DNA of 64,000 nucleotides from Datisca glomerata. Its lineage: Eukaryota > Streptophyta > Magnoliopsida > Cucurbitales > Datiscaceae. How positions within the stretch are numbered: position 1 is the first letter of the stretch; the number at the start of each line of letters is the position of its first letter. Positions 9,501 to 22,219 of the stretch are shown in pieces. The translations under genes and the position numbers were made by a program. The stretch is taken from contig QANY01003970.1 in NCBI GenBank assembly GCA_003255025.1, positions 868,001 through 932,000 of the forward strand. The letters run 5' to 3'. The notes under the pieces were generated by a model. That model worked only from the letters and a program-made list of their open reading frames with translations, did not search any database and was not told where the DNA came from.

Positions 9501-12147
9501 TGTAATATCGCGACCCTTCGTAAATGAGTATTTTTGTAAAATTGATTTCAAAGATAAAATGATTTTAAAATTTGATTTTAAAAAGTGATTATTTCTAATT
9601 TTGGTAAAATAATTTTATTTATATATGGTTTAGTTTAAATTTCAATTATTCAATTTTAAAAGAATTTTAAATTATATTATAAAATTATTGCTCACTCACA
9701 CCTTGTACTTATATATACCTAGTATTATCCTAATCCCATTTTTATCCTTGATCAAGCAATCTCAACCCTCAATTTAGTTTCACTCACACTACATGCATAT
9801 ACACCCTAAACCAACCTTTAACCTATTATGTATATATATATATATTCCTAAACAACACTTTCTTCTTTGCAGCCCTCTCCTCCCCCCTCGCAGCCTCTCC
9901 TCCCCCCGTGCAGCCACCTGCAGCCAGCAACTCTTCTCCTTTGTTGGTCTCTCTCTATTGAATTTGGGTAATCTTCTTCTCTTTCTTTAATCTCTTTCTC
10001 TCTCTGATTCGTCTCTCCCTCTCTTTAGTTCTTGCTGATTTTTGTCTCTCTTATTCACTCTTAGTTTCTTTTCCTTATTGCCTTGCTCGTTACCTCTGTT
10101 TCTGTTTTCCTTACTTCTTCTTTTTATTCTCTGCCTCTCCCTCTTTTACTTCGTCTACCTCTCCCTGTTTCTTCCCCTATCTATTTTTCTCTATCTCTGT
10201 CTCTCTCTACTTCTCTCTATATCCCTCTCTCTGCATCCTTCTTCTTTCTCCCTCTCTCTTTGCTTCTACCATCACCGGTGGTTTATCACCAACCCTGAAC
10301 CGGTTCATCACGAACTGAACCGGTTCAGCCTATTCGGACCGGTCTGAACCGGTCCATCAGATAAAATCGAATCGGACTGGTCCGAACTAGCCCGGTCTGA
10401 ACCTTTTGACCCGAAGCTTTATCTTTTGACTCTAGACCCGATATATTATTTTCTGTCCTCGTTCTGACCATTCTGCACTGTTTTAATTAAATCTGTATTT
10501 TCTATTTTATGATATTAAAAATGTGTTTATATTATTTTAATTCAAAACAATTTAGTGATTATATTTTTTTGGGATTTCAGGTCATAATTGTTCAATTCAT
10601 TCTTCCGGTTCAGGTAAGTGGGCTTATATAATGGTGTGACTCCCGTTGTTATAAATGTATATGCTTTGTGTAAGTGAAATTATATCGTAATGTGACCCAT
10701 GTGTGATAAATATATATGTTTGTGTAAGTGAATTTACATGTGTTATTCGCATCAGCTTTAATTGTCTATAAGCATGTTAATTTCATAAATATGTTTGGGT
10801 AAATTGACTTATATAATGATGTGACTCTGTTGTTATAATTGTATCATGTATTTATTATCTGTTTAACCATTTTTTGATAATTATTATATTTGGTTAACTT
10901 TTTGGTAATTGATTTCTGTTCAGTTATTAATGTGATTATCATGAGATAAAAGTCTGAGTATGACTGATTTTGCGTAGTATGTTATCATGTTTGATTCTGT
11001 TATATGTATCAGTATGCATTATATGATTAATTTTTATCACACGTTGGATTCTGCAAGTTATGAGGTGAATTCGTTCAAGTGGTAATTAAGCAAAATATGA
11101 ACTTAAGCATGATCTTTAGTTAACAAGGAATTAGGACTGTTCACGTTATGTTTTGTTAAACGAAAGAGTGTCATCTGTTCATGCTTCGTCACACATAGGG
11201 TGTCGTCTGTTCATATTTTGATCATTCATTGGATGCCATCTGTAAATGTTTTCCGTCACTCAAAAGGTGCCATCTGTTCACATTTTTTGTCACCTATGAG
11301 TGCCATCTGTTCTGTCACCCAATGAGTGTCATCTGTTTCGTCGCCCGATGTGTGCCATCTGTTTCGTCACCCAATTCGTTATGATGTGTTTCAGTTAACA
11401 TGCGATCAGTTCTGATTATGTTGTTAACTAAATGATATGACAAGCCAAGATATGACTAAGATTGTTAAATGATTATGTTTGAGACACGTGTTATCTGCAT
11501 GCTATGTTAAGCCATATCATGATCAAATACGTTACTTTATTGCATTTATGTTATATGTCAAGTTCAGTTATGTTATGTCATGATTGCATTTATGACATGT
11601 GGATGCATGTTATTATGTGAGTTTGCTTACTGAGTATTTTAAAATACTCATTCTCCCATAGTTATTTATGATGCAGGTGGTAATGACGAGCAGCATGAGT
11701 GAGAGACTGCCATAACCAGTTAGATCAGCTGAATTTATGTTTTCAGTTTATGATTTGATTAAAAACTTAGGAAAACATTTTATGTTAAACTTGGTTATTC
11801 AAGTAGTTTTATTTTACGATATGATTTTCTACGAATTATGATGAGTGAAATTTTCATGGTTTATGGATTTCAAGTTTTGACGTTATTTCAGAATTTAATT
11901 CAGTTTTTCGAGGTTTTATTAATTATGTATTTAAGACACTTTATCGCTTCCGCTATTTTATGATTAAGATTCTGATCATGGATAAGTTTAATGCTTCCGC
12001 TATTTAAGGTCAGGGTTTTTCCCATCATGGTAAATTATGAATCTTCAATTTGGGAATTTTTTTCAAAATTAGGGTTTGTTTTGAATTGGAGATTTCAAAA
12101 TTGTGAAATTACACATATGTTTAACCCTCGGGGATCGGGGCGTCACA
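9501..12147. mobile_element. 2.65-kb solo LTR nested in the copia element
   Basis: It begins TGTAATATCGCGACCC and ends GATCGGGGCGTCACA, so it has TG/CA termini, and TCTTC flanks it on both sides (9496-9500 and 12148-12152). No pol domain lies inside. The copia reading resumes on the far side. Length, the GCGACCC/GGGGCGTCACA termini and repeated CGCTTCCGCTATTT-like stretches near the 3' end resemble long LTRs of the Tekay/Del chromovirus type, but this lineage call is an inference. It contains CT-rich promoter-like DNA (9870-10270), ACCGGTT-rich DNA (10270-10400) and an internal repeat array (11160-11390). Confidence 0.8.
11160..11390. repeat. GCCATCTGTT-type short tandem array
   Basis: Seven or so units share a core close to GTGCCATCTGTTC followed by a variable stretch ending GTCACCYAA. 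Spacing is irregular, about 30-45 bp. It sits inside the solo LTR. No ORF is associated. Confidence 0.55.
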
Positions 12148-13400
12148 TCTTCTTTTATCCATATCCCTTGCATAGTCTGCATCAACATATCCAAGTACTT
12201 CATCTGGTGTTTTACCAACCCCACTAGCATAGTGATACACTAACTCATAAAAAGTTGTTCCCTTTAAGTATCTCAGTATCCATTTGACAGATTACCAGTG
12301 TTCCTTTCCTGGATTTCCCATTAAATGACTAACAAGACTTAATGCATATGCTAGGTCAAGGTCTGGAACAAAACATGGCATACATAATGCTTCCTACTGC
12401 ATTAGCATAAGGAATGCATGCCATTATTTCTTATTCTTATCTTCTTCAGTTGAAGGGGATTGTTTGCTTGACAGTTTGAAATGTACACTAATTGGTGTTG
12501 ACACTGGTTTGACATCAAACATCCCAAACCTTTTTAACACCTTGTGTATGTACCTCTCTTGTGAGAGCATTAAGATTCCAACCTCCATGTTTCTCACAAT
12601 CTCCATACCAAGTATCCTTGTAGCAACCCCAATGTCTTTCATTTCAAATTGTTTGTTTAACTGTTTCTTCAACTCTTCAATCTCAAATTTATATTTGCAA
12701 GTAATTAACATGTCATCCACATACAATAACAGGTATATGACTCTATTCCTTTTGGTATTTTTGAAGTATACACAACTATAATACTTGCTTCTCACAAATC
12801 TATTGTTGTGCATAACATTATCAACCTTTAGATACCATTGTCTGGGTGATTGCTTTAACCCATACAAAGATTTTTTCAGTAAGCATACCTAATCTAATTT
12901 TCCCTCAATCTCAAAACCTTATGGTTGTCTCACGTATATTTTCTCTTATAAATCTCTATGCAAGAAGGATGTTTTTACATTCATTTACTCCAGTTCAAGG
13001 TCATAACTTATGTCATTGCTAGCAAGATTCTGATGGAGCTTTACTGGTGAGAAGACCTCAGTAAAATCATCTCCTTCATGTTGTGTGAATCCTCTAGCAA
13101 CCAGAATGGTTTTGAATCTTGCTGGATTAACATCTGTGATCCCTTCTTTGAGTTTAAAAATCCATTTACATCCTACAAACCTCTTTGTTTCAGGGTTTTT
13201 TTAGCAATTCTCAAGTCTTATTCTTTATCAATGAGTCATATTCCTCCTTCATTGTTGTCATTCATTCATCGTTGTTTGCACTTTTCATTGCTGCGCTAAA
13301 TGATATCGGTTCATAACTTAACACTTCTGTTGCAGCTATTAGTGCAAAAACCAGTATGTCAACATATCCATGCCTTCTTTCTCTATCTCTTATAAGGTTG
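12148..13400 (-). pseudogene. copia reverse transcriptase remnant
   Basis: The best frame (12424-12867) contains YGLKQSPRQWY, the active-site motif LLYVDDMLI and QERYIHKVLKRFGM, all hallmarks of Ty1/copia RT. The part up to about 13400 gives the N-terminal RT region in other frames, so several indels have accumulated. 12148-12420 corresponds to the RT/RNase H connection. Non-functional. Confidence 0.82.
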
Positions 13401-13414
13401 TAGTCATGAAGCTC

Positions 13415-14957
13415 CTAATGTTCACCAATCATAGGTTGCTCTTGAGTCTCTTTTGCATTCACTTCATGCTGATTCTTAGACTCCACCTCAATTTGAATTC
13501 TGTCATCATTAAGATCCGATTTTGAGGTCTCAGCTTCTTCTTTCTTTGGTTTTAACATCTTAGCCTCATTAAAGACCACACATATACTTATAATACATTT
13601 TGATGTTTGACCATCACTGCACCAGAGCTTGTAGCATTTAACACCTCCATGATACCTTATAAACACCCACTTTAATGCTCTAGGTTCTAGCTTGTCTTGT
13701 TTTATGTGAGCATAAGATGGACAACAAAAAAATCTTAGTTTTGAATAATCTGCAGGTCTTCCACTACACATTTCTTCTGGAGTTTTCAAGTCTATAGCTT
13801 TAGAAGGACTTTTTTTCACTAGATGTTCTGTTGTAACCGCAGGTCTGCCAAAAATATTTTAGGCATTTTAGCATAAAGTACCATACATATTACCTTTTCT
13901 ATCAGTGTCCTATTCATCTCTCAGCAAAACCATTCTGTTGAGGAGTGTTTATAACATTATAGTGTCTTTTGATGCCGTTCTTCTTACAGATATCATTAAA
14001 CTGGTTATTGCAAAATTCTAGTCCATTGTTAGTTCTAATATGCTTCACAGTCCTTCCAGTTTGGGTTTCAACTAATATTTTCCATTCAATGAACTTCTTA
14101 ACAATATCATTCTTGTTTTTCAGTATGAAAACCCAAACTTTCCTAAAGAAATCATCTATCACAGAGAAAAAATACCTTGAACAGTTTAGTGATGATGTTC
14201 TAGCAGGCCCCCACAGGTCTGAGTGCACATAGTCTAGAATCCCCTTGGTGACATGCTGTCCTTTTCCAAATTTGACTCTGCAAGCTTTCCCTAACAGACA
14301 AGTCTCACAAAAGTCCAAGGCACTGATTCTGTCATCACCAAGTACTCCATGTTTGCTCAGTTCCTTTAGTCCATTTTCACTGATATGAGCCATTCTGAGA
14401 TGCCAAAGCTTGGTTTTGTCTTCAAATTCCTTTGATGAGATTGTTGTTGTACCAACCAAAGTAGTCCCTTGGAGGATGTATAATCCATTTCTTTTGATTC
14501 CATTCATTATCATAGGTGAACCAAAAAGAATCTTGATTGTTCCTCCTTCTCCCTTATAACTACAGTCTACTTTATCGAGTGCACCAATAGAAATAAGATT
14601 TCTTTTAAGTCTGTCTATATGTCTCACATTTTGTAGTGTCCTTATAATCCTATCAAACATTTTAATCTTAATTATGCCAATATCAATGATGTCTAGAGCA
14701 ATATCATCACCAATTAGCACCTTACCTCCATCTATGGACTCATATGTGTCAAACCAAGACTGATTTGGACACATGTGAAATGAGTAGCCAGTGTCTAGCA
14801 CCCATTCAGATGTGCTTCTTTCACTTGCTAAAACCAGGAGTTTTGAGCTTTAATAATCATCATCTCCAACCACTGTGCTACCTCAACCAGTGTGTTCTTC
14901 TTTCTTTCTATCTAGACAATTTCTTATAATATTCCATTCTTTGTGACAATCAAAGCA
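13415..14957 (-). pseudogene. copia zinc knuckle, protease and integrase remnant
   Basis: On the minus strand, 14957-14916 encodes a CX2C...C knuckle whose expected His (ninth residue) is Asn. The next frame (14801-13914, 295 aa) begins with the protease LDTGYSFHM, then the LWHLRMAHIS...CETC pre-integrase zinc region, and the integrase core (HSDLWGPA, VIDDFFRKVW, TNNGLEF, TPQQNGFAER). 13819-13415 carries the integrase C-terminal region (LRFFCCPSYAHI, KWVFIRYHGG). The frame breaks between these blocks. Confidence 0.85.
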
Positions 14958-15534
14958 TTTGAACTTTCCATTTTAAGTTTTGGACTTAGACCTTGACTAA
15001 CTTTTCTTCCTTTGATCATCTTTCTTATCAGTTATTTTCTCAGAATTGCCCTTTATTGTTACTCCTTCTCCAACTCCTGATTCCTCCCCAGCAGCTCTAA
15101 ACTCAAGTTCTTTTACTTGAATTGCACCAAGACATCATCAAGTGTTAGAACATGCTTGCTATATGTGAGTGTATCTTTCAAGGTCTCAAACCTTTTTGGC
15201 AGTGAATTTAGGGGAAATATAGCTTGGTCTTCATCATCTATTTTCACTTCAAGATTTTCAAGATCCATCACCAGCTTTGTGAAATCATCATGATTTTCTT
15301 CGACTGGTGACACTTTTCGTAGGATAGTGTCACTCAAACTCAAGATTATGATATTCCTTGCTTTCTTCAAAATGATGGCTTTGTCTGTTGCTGACAGTGA
15401 AGAAGGCATTTTTCTTCACCAAGAAGTGCATCATCAAGCCCTATGTTTCTCAAAAGTGCCATCATCTTCATTCTCCAAAGTCTAAAATCATTTTTCCCAT
15501 TAAACTTCTCAATGTCATACTTAGTTATTGACAT
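14958..15534 (-). pseudogene. copia gag remnant
   Basis: Translation on the minus strand can start at the ATG at 15534 (MSITKYDIEKFNGKNDF), a normal copia gag opening that includes a tryptophan-containing LWRMKM motif. A frameshift near 15410 moves the reading to the frame holding LSATDKAIILKKA and SLPKRFETLKD, a typical gag helical region. The start lies about 140 bp inside the 5' LTR, as expected for a copia leader. Confidence 0.75.
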
Positions 15535-15677
15535 CTTGATCTAACTATGACTATTGCAGAAGTCTATAGCTCTTTGTTGATAAATCTTCAATTATCAACA
15601 CAGTAGACTTACTTTGAAGAGAAACTAAATTTGATTTCTTGATTTTGGATCTTACAACCGGAAGCTCTAATACCACT

Positions 15678-16077
15678 TGTTGTGAGTATGCCCAATATAC
15701 TCACTGCAATCAGACTTAAAACTTACTGAGTTTATGAACTAGAATGTTTATAAACATACTAAGGAGAAAGAATAGAAAATAGTAAAGACACAGTGTTTAC
15801 GTTGTTCGATTCTTAACAGGAAATGCATCACACAAAGATCTTCTAATTACTAATCAAAGTACACAATTACAACCTTTTCCTCTTGACCAAAACATATAAG
15901 AAACTCATCAGGATTCTCTCGAAAGCTTTCTCCTATTTATAGGTGTAACTGTTAGCCTTTTTGATAACTAACTAACTATAACTAGCTAAGGGATATATAA
16001 CCTCCTTTAACTATCTTATATATACAAGCCAGCTAATAATCACTTCTAAAACAGTTTTGAATCACCAAGCTGCAACA
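15678..16077 (-). repeat. 5' LTR of the copia element
   Basis: On the plus strand it reads TGTTGTGAGTATGCC to CTGCAACA. It is the partner of 8597-9024 and adjoins the primer-binding site. AATAT follows at 16078-16082. TATA-like motifs fall within it on the minus strand. Differences from the other LTR include scattered substitutions and several indels. Confidence 0.87.
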
Positions 16078-16082
16078 AATAT

Positions 16083-17049
16083 GTTAACTATGGGTTTTTT
16101 TGTCCTAAGATAATGCGAAATTTACAGTGATTGAATCCTGGATAACATGAAGAAAAAACCCTTATTATGACTCCTGGGAAAGAGTAGAAGAATGTGACCT
16201 ATTATGAGACGTACAATGCATTACAGATGTATGATCATCCATTTGTCCTAACAACTCCGACAACTTTTTTGTTGATTAATTACTTATTTTGCTGTATTGC
16301 TAACATTTATGAGTTGATTATTAGTAATCCATAAACTACTTGTATATAATGTGTTTGCGACCACAACTTGCTAAGTTTTTCGAATACCAGCGGTAAAGCA
16401 TTAATATATATTACGTGTAGTACATAGAATATTATGCAAAAATAAAAATCGGTCGTTTTCCAAAAGAATAATTGATGTTTTGATAAATTAATTTGATAAA
16501 TTATTTTAATAAATGATAAAACATAAACTGATGGATTATTGACACATATCATTTGGTTAATAAAATTTTACCTATAAATTTATCGGTGTAGAATCACTAT
16601 TTTATTAGATTATTTACTACATGCAAAAAGAGTGATCGATCAACTGCAAAATATTGGGTCAATTTTTTAATTAAACTACTTAAAACGTGTCATTTATTGC
16701 AATATTTGTATAGAATTCGTCAGAAGTTTTCTTTTTTACAATAGACTTGGGAAGAAAAAGAACGTAGACTAAGTATTTATATTTAACTTTATACATTCAT
16801 AATGTTTCTCAATCCTTAGCTTATAATGAAAGCAAAAGAGGGGCTAAAAATGGCTGCTCCCTAGGATTTAATGTCTTTTAGCATATTTTATGCTTCCGCA
16901 TGAAGAAAGAATCAATCATTTTAATGAACAAAGAGAAAGCAATTTGGCTGACCAGTTTTTGGGAATGTAGTGATTTGAAAGCAAAAAGTCATTAGACCTC
17001 AGATGAGTCTGCTGCAACTTACAAGAAAAATTACTATTTTGAAACCCAT
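16083..17049. other. AT-rich intergenic stretch
   Basis: No ORF with recognisable content, no RNA gene and no clear repeat was seen. The short minus-strand ORF near 16307-16552 looks like chance. Confidence 0.4.
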
Positions 17050-17930
17050 AACGTAATACCATGATGGTCAGCACTATCATGTCTACCTGATGAGTTTACG
17101 ATAATGTATTACGTGGTTTGAGTATCATACGTGATCATTATGATTTATACTTTAAACATTGGCACAAGATTTAAATGATGATTTGAAATATTGTATGAGG
17201 ACTTGAGAGTGTATTGTAGTGGGACAAAAATGTCAGTGGACCTTTCCTCACGAGGGCTCACACGGCCTACTTACACAAGTCTGGAATGAGGATTCTGTGA
17301 AGGCTCGGATCAAGCAACCTCTAAAACTGAATCACGTATGGTCGGCCACCTTCCGTATTATCAGCATATTGACGTATAGTTGCGTGCCATGCAATTGACA
17401 TTATGATCGTAATAATTATATATGACAGTATCCTATACATACTCGACATAGGCATAATGATATATGGTGACATCTCGAACTACTGATCTAATGACACATG
17501 ATTGTGTCTCATGTAATTGACATTATGATCATCATAATGACGTATGACCTCATCTCACATGATCTTCAAAAAGACGTATGCACGTATCCCATATAATTGA
17601 CATAATGACGTACGATCATGTCCTATATGATCAACCAAATGAACTGTTCTCCCTCTTCAAATTTTCTAGAAGAATGAATTTTAAAATAACTAGAAACTAA
17701 TATGAAGTCATTTCATATTCTAAGCCCAAAAACTTTATAAATAGAGAAGGTTAACCTCGTACACAAGTATCACATTCTACACTCTTGCTTTACTACTATT
17801 ATACTGCTCTATTTACCCTACTAATTTGAGCGTCAAGCTAATACTTTCATGTTCCTTATTTTTTCTTGGATTCACCAGACAATCATTAGGTGACGCGCCG
17901 ACAAGACATCACGGTAGATTTTCAACATCT
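17050..17930 (+). mobile_element. Probable gypsy LTR fragment
   Basis: Imperfect repeats of an AATTGACATWATGA...ATGACGTAYGATC theme (17390-17640) lead to TTTATAAATAGAGAAGGTTAACCTC (17733-17757), which looks like an LTR TATA box and R region. It is followed by CATTCTACACTCTTGC and TTGAGCGTCAAG, wording I recognise from the ends of plant gypsy LTRs. No partner LTR or coding domain is nearby. Assignment is tentative. Confidence 0.4.
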
Positions 17931-20253
17931 ATAAATATATGTGACATCTTCAAACTAACCTTATTTGTCAAATATGATGGAAGCCCTTTCATGACATTTG
18001 GGCATATGGTATGTGGATGTTTAGCAAGATTACTAAAAAATGTGAAAACTTTTGTTTAGTTGAGGAAAAATTATAGAGTATTTGATTTTCCAGCATTTTA
18101 TTCACTTTTAAGTCATAAATGCCCAACTTTATTTCTGCGTCTCACAACCATTCAATGGTATATTTAGAAAGTAGCAGAAAATATTTAAAATCTCAATACT
18201 TTGACACAATATTTTTATGAGTTCCAAATATAATAACCTTAAGTTTCCTTACATCATAGTCCTACAATCATATTCTATTATATGTCGAAAGATTCTAAGT
18301 TTGGATATAAGGGCTCCCAATGTCATTGGGCTCAACTGTTCAAAGATTCTTTATTTAACTAATTATGGATTTTCGGTTATGAAAATATCTTTTTACATAA
18401 CTAATTGATAATATTTAGGATTAATTGTAGCTAATTCGGTTTAATTCATTATCTTTCATTGTTATGGAAGAATGTCATAATTCAGTATTAAGTCTATCAG
18501 TTCACATGCAATTAACTTTCTTTGTCATTCATCTTATTTTTTAACCTGCAATTCATACATCAAATTTTCAAGATTTGTAATATAACGCAGATTAAACGTG
18601 GTTGATGACTATTTACCTTTTGTTTCCATGGAATTAGGGTAAGTAAACTTTTTTCATGAGCGTGGTTTACGACTATTTACCTATTGAACGTCGTTGATGA
18701 CTGTTTCCATGAAACTAGGATAAATAAACTGAAAATCTATTTGTTTCCAGGATTTCAAATTCTTGTTCATTTAATTATTATTGATTGTTGAATACTATTT
18801 ACCTTCTTTGTTTACCATTTTAGGCGGGATCACAAGAATATTGGTATTTAAAATTAATGTATTTGCGGTTAATGATATTTTTCTGCGGGAATATTTTTTA
18901 TTAAATTTTGAAAACCTCATTAATTAGTTAGTTGATAAAGGATTATGTTGGGGCTGATTTGTAGGGAGTTTTCAAAATTTAAATATTTTATGATATTATC
19001 TTAGATTGTTTTTTATGTTTTGAAACAATTAATGTTTCATTATCTCATTGTTCAATTTTTATTTTGAATTTCGATAATATTTCATTGATTTCATAAATTA
19101 CAATCTTTAGATTTTAATTTTTCAAAATCGAATGACTCACGTTTTTTGATTAAATTGACATAAAAAAATAGATTTTGAAGCTGATTTACTCTTATCTTGA
19201 TAGTTTGACATTTTTTTTCAAACTCTAATTTCATTATGAAATAATGTTTTACATTTATTGTTTATAATTTATTTCTAAATAAATTTAAAATTATTTCTAA
19301 ATTATCATTTATTACGCTTGTCGTTGATAACGTGGTAAATTTAAAATTCAAAAATATATGGTTTCCTTAATTATAAGTATATAGACTGGTATAACAATAA
19401 CTTCCATTCGATTGATCAATATTTACAATTTAATTATTTTATATAGATTAATGACATTACAGTCTAAATTTAGGGAGAACTGTAAAAATGACCCCCTTCC
19501 TAGCTCAAGTTGCAAAAATGTCCAAAAATTTTTATTGTAAAAATGATCGAAATAAGGTAAATAACTTATTTATTATTGTATATTTTTGTAAATTTATTAT
19601 TTACCATGGTCATATTTCGGTCATCTTCGTAAATAAAAAAAATTGGCCATTATTTCGCAACTCCACTCCCGAAACCTGTTTTTTCCTGCTATTTTTTCCT
19701 AAATTTATTGACCTATTTTGAAAACCTATTATTTACCTTTATGAAATCTGACTATTTTTCAACATACTAGTGATGAACATACCAAATATTTAACTTTTGA
19801 CTCAAAAAGTTACAAGTTTTGATAGTACATCAGTCTTTGCACCATTAATGTAGTTGTATGTTTACATATATTCCCCTGCAGGTAGTTTTTTAATTTTATG
19901 GTAATAACTACACTTTCAGAATGTGTTTTAAACAGGTACAATTTTTGTTATTTTAAATTTGAAAATGCACATTATCTAATTTTATTATAGAAAATGAGTG
20001 TTATAATTGATAATTTATTAGATGATTATTGGTCAAAATCTATTTTGATCAAATAAAAAAAATATCTGTTTTAACATTTTAATTTTAAATCTTAAAAACA
20101 TCAATTATTTTCTACCTTCAGTGTATCGATTTCTTAAAAAAATCATTAGAATTCTGATCAATCTATTAAACATATGGAGTATTTTTGGCATTGTCTCCAT
20201 GTTTTTTTGTTAATTCCTAAATAATCAATCAATGATTTACTTGTTGTATATCA
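17931..20253. other. AT-rich intergenic stretch with minor repeats
   Basis: No gene is supportable. Between 18590 and 18770 a GTTGATGACTATTTACC...GTTTCCATGRAAYTAGG theme occurs two to three times, a small degenerate tandem repeat. The rest is spacer. Confidence 0.4.
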
Positions 20254-21380
20254 TGTTGAGAGTTATGCCCTCAAAGCATGTGTGTTGACATTTTAATATG
20301 AAATATATTTTTCTTATAGTTGTTCCTTTAATTGATTGTTGAATAATTTATATAAATATCTGAAAATTTCATATTATTAGTGAGATTATGATCTTGTATT
20401 AGTACGAGAGAATTAAGATCATAGATAATGAATAAAATTGTCAGCAACATATTATAGTATAGAATCTTTAATGAATGGTTGCTAGTACGGTTCACTAAAT
20501 ATTATGAATGCATGTGATCTAGATCTGGATAATTGATGTGGATAGACATCTTAGTGAATGTACTTTATATAATAAGATTATAATGACATGACCGATGCGA
20601 ATTAATATTTTTATTAACTTTTATCTTTTATCATAAAGATTTAATACACATCAATCTAATCATCATATGTAGATCCGTCTGAATCATGAGTTGTTATAAA
20701 CTTCTATACATGTCTACTGGATCTTTTGATTCACTCATTAAAATTTATTTGTAAAACAAGCTAGTGACTTTTGTTTTGGAGATTCAATAATGTAGATGGC
20801 TGGGAACATGATCTTACAAGATTTAGAATACAAGCTTTCCTAACGGATCGTATTTTGGTTCTCTTAAGTATTGATTCTGGAACTGAATGGTTATTGAGCT
20901 CAAATTTATAATAAGATTATAAAATAGCCTTTCACTAGTGAATTAATGATACTTAAGGATCAAGAGATAATTAGAAGGGCAAAATGATAACTTTTGACCG
21001 GCTCTAATTTACAAACCAATAATTGGATGACAAAACTACATGAATTGATTATATCAGTGGACTTTGTGAAAATATTGTGTAAATACATTCTATAATCACT
21101 AAGAGTTCAATCCCATATTTCAGGACATGAGGTGACTTGGGGAACATTGACCTATAAAAGGCTTGCCTGACTGGAATCAGTTGAAATACATTCTATCAAA
21201 CGATCCAATGAGAAATCTAGCACAAACAATCGTAAAAACTTGTAGACCTAGACTAGATCTATGGAAGACATCCATAAAACATAGATTATCAAAGGACGAC
21301 TCATATGTTTTTTTGACTATACGTGTAAATCTCCCTTCATTGAATTGTTTTTTTGGGCTTTTAGGTAAATATACTATTTA
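20254..21380 (+). mobile_element. Degenerate Angela/BARE-like copia LTR fragment
   Basis: The start TGTTGAGAGTTATGCCCTCA resembles the opening of Angela/BARE-type copia LTRs (TGTTGGAAATATGCCC). Near the far end, CCTATAAAAGGCTTGCC (21151-21167) fits an LTR TATA box. I could not find a terminal CA followed by a copy of the left flank TATCA, nor coding domains, so it is a truncated or heavily mutated solo LTR. Its right limit is approximate. Confidence 0.45.
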
Positions 21381-21746
21381 GAAATCTTATTTTATAAAAT
21401 AGCCAGAAATAATAATAATTAAGAGGATAGCCGATGTTTAAAAAAGTCAACAAAATTAAAAATTACATTTACCGTAATGAAAAGAATTATGGTAGATTTT
21501 ATTCTCATTAATAATTAAGTTAAAGAATATAAATTTTGAATTATCTAATGAGATTTGGCAAATTTTTCATGGTGTCAAATTCAAAATTTGGGTTTTATCA
21601 AAATTTTATCCGATTTTGACAGTTATTTTCAAAATTTAAAACGTTACGTCATATTAACGATAAAGTAACAAAAGAATTAGAAAATTACAAGAATAGCTCA
21701 GATTCATGTAAAATAATGCTTTATTATTATTTTTAGAATTGAGATG

Positions 21747-22219
21747 TGTAGATACAAATGTGTCACGTGGGTGAGGTGCATGAATGGTCTAGTCTTAGTT
21801 TGGGACCGGAACAACGCGTGAGAACATCGGGGAGGATGTCAGGAGGTGAAGGAGGAGCACTCTAGACACTCAAGGGTGATGACAAATGCTTGTTCTCTCT
21901 CTAGAAGTGAAAGTTTCTTATTCTAGAAATGAGAGTTTCTCTCTCTAAACTTCGAATTTCCTCAAATGAAGTAGGAGTCCTCCTTTTATAGGTAACAAAA
22001 GGAGGGGGGACCATTGCAACTAATCCCTTGATTAGTTGCAAGTCCGTTAATCAAATTACGCCATCTAAACTGGCTGATCATACTTAGGTGAGTAAGAGGA
22101 GGATTACACATGAGTCGATCAGGTGGCGCCACGTGGGTCTTTGTATAGTGACCATGATCTAAGGAGAACATCCTAGCCGGTGGGGCGTAATGTCGGTGTT
22201 CACCCAACGCCTCCTTTCA
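21747..22219 (-). repeat. 3' LTR (left) of the gypsy element
   Basis: It matches 34822-35253 through TAGATACAAA, GTGGGTGAGGTGCATGA, GACCGGAACAACGC, GAGAACATCGG, CACTCAAGGGTGRTGACAAA and GTGACCATGATCTA to CCTCMYYTCAAG. One extra block (about 21980-22040, TCCTTTTATAGG and flanking DNA) is absent from the right copy. Homology ends at CAAG (22219-22221). Confidence 0.8.

Larger units (their letters stand above)
8597..16077 (-). mobile_element. Degenerate Ty1/copia LTR retrotransposon, minus strand
   Basis: Two direct LTRs (8597-9024 and 15678-16077) bound copia-type gag, protease, integrase, RT and RNase H remnants, all on the minus strand. Exact AATAT lies on both sides (8592-8596 and 16078-16082), the expected 5-bp target duplication. 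Next to the right LTR the minus strand reads AGTGGTATTAGAGCTT, close to the initiator-Met tRNA primer site TGGTATCAGAGC. The RT/RNase H part was split by a solo LTR (9501-12147). Stops, frameshifts and LTR divergence show it is dead and fairly old. Confidence 0.9.

Noticed and set aside
9793..10347. Leu/Ser-rich ORFs in the solo LTR
   Set aside because: They translate CT-rich DNA with no domain; low complexity only.
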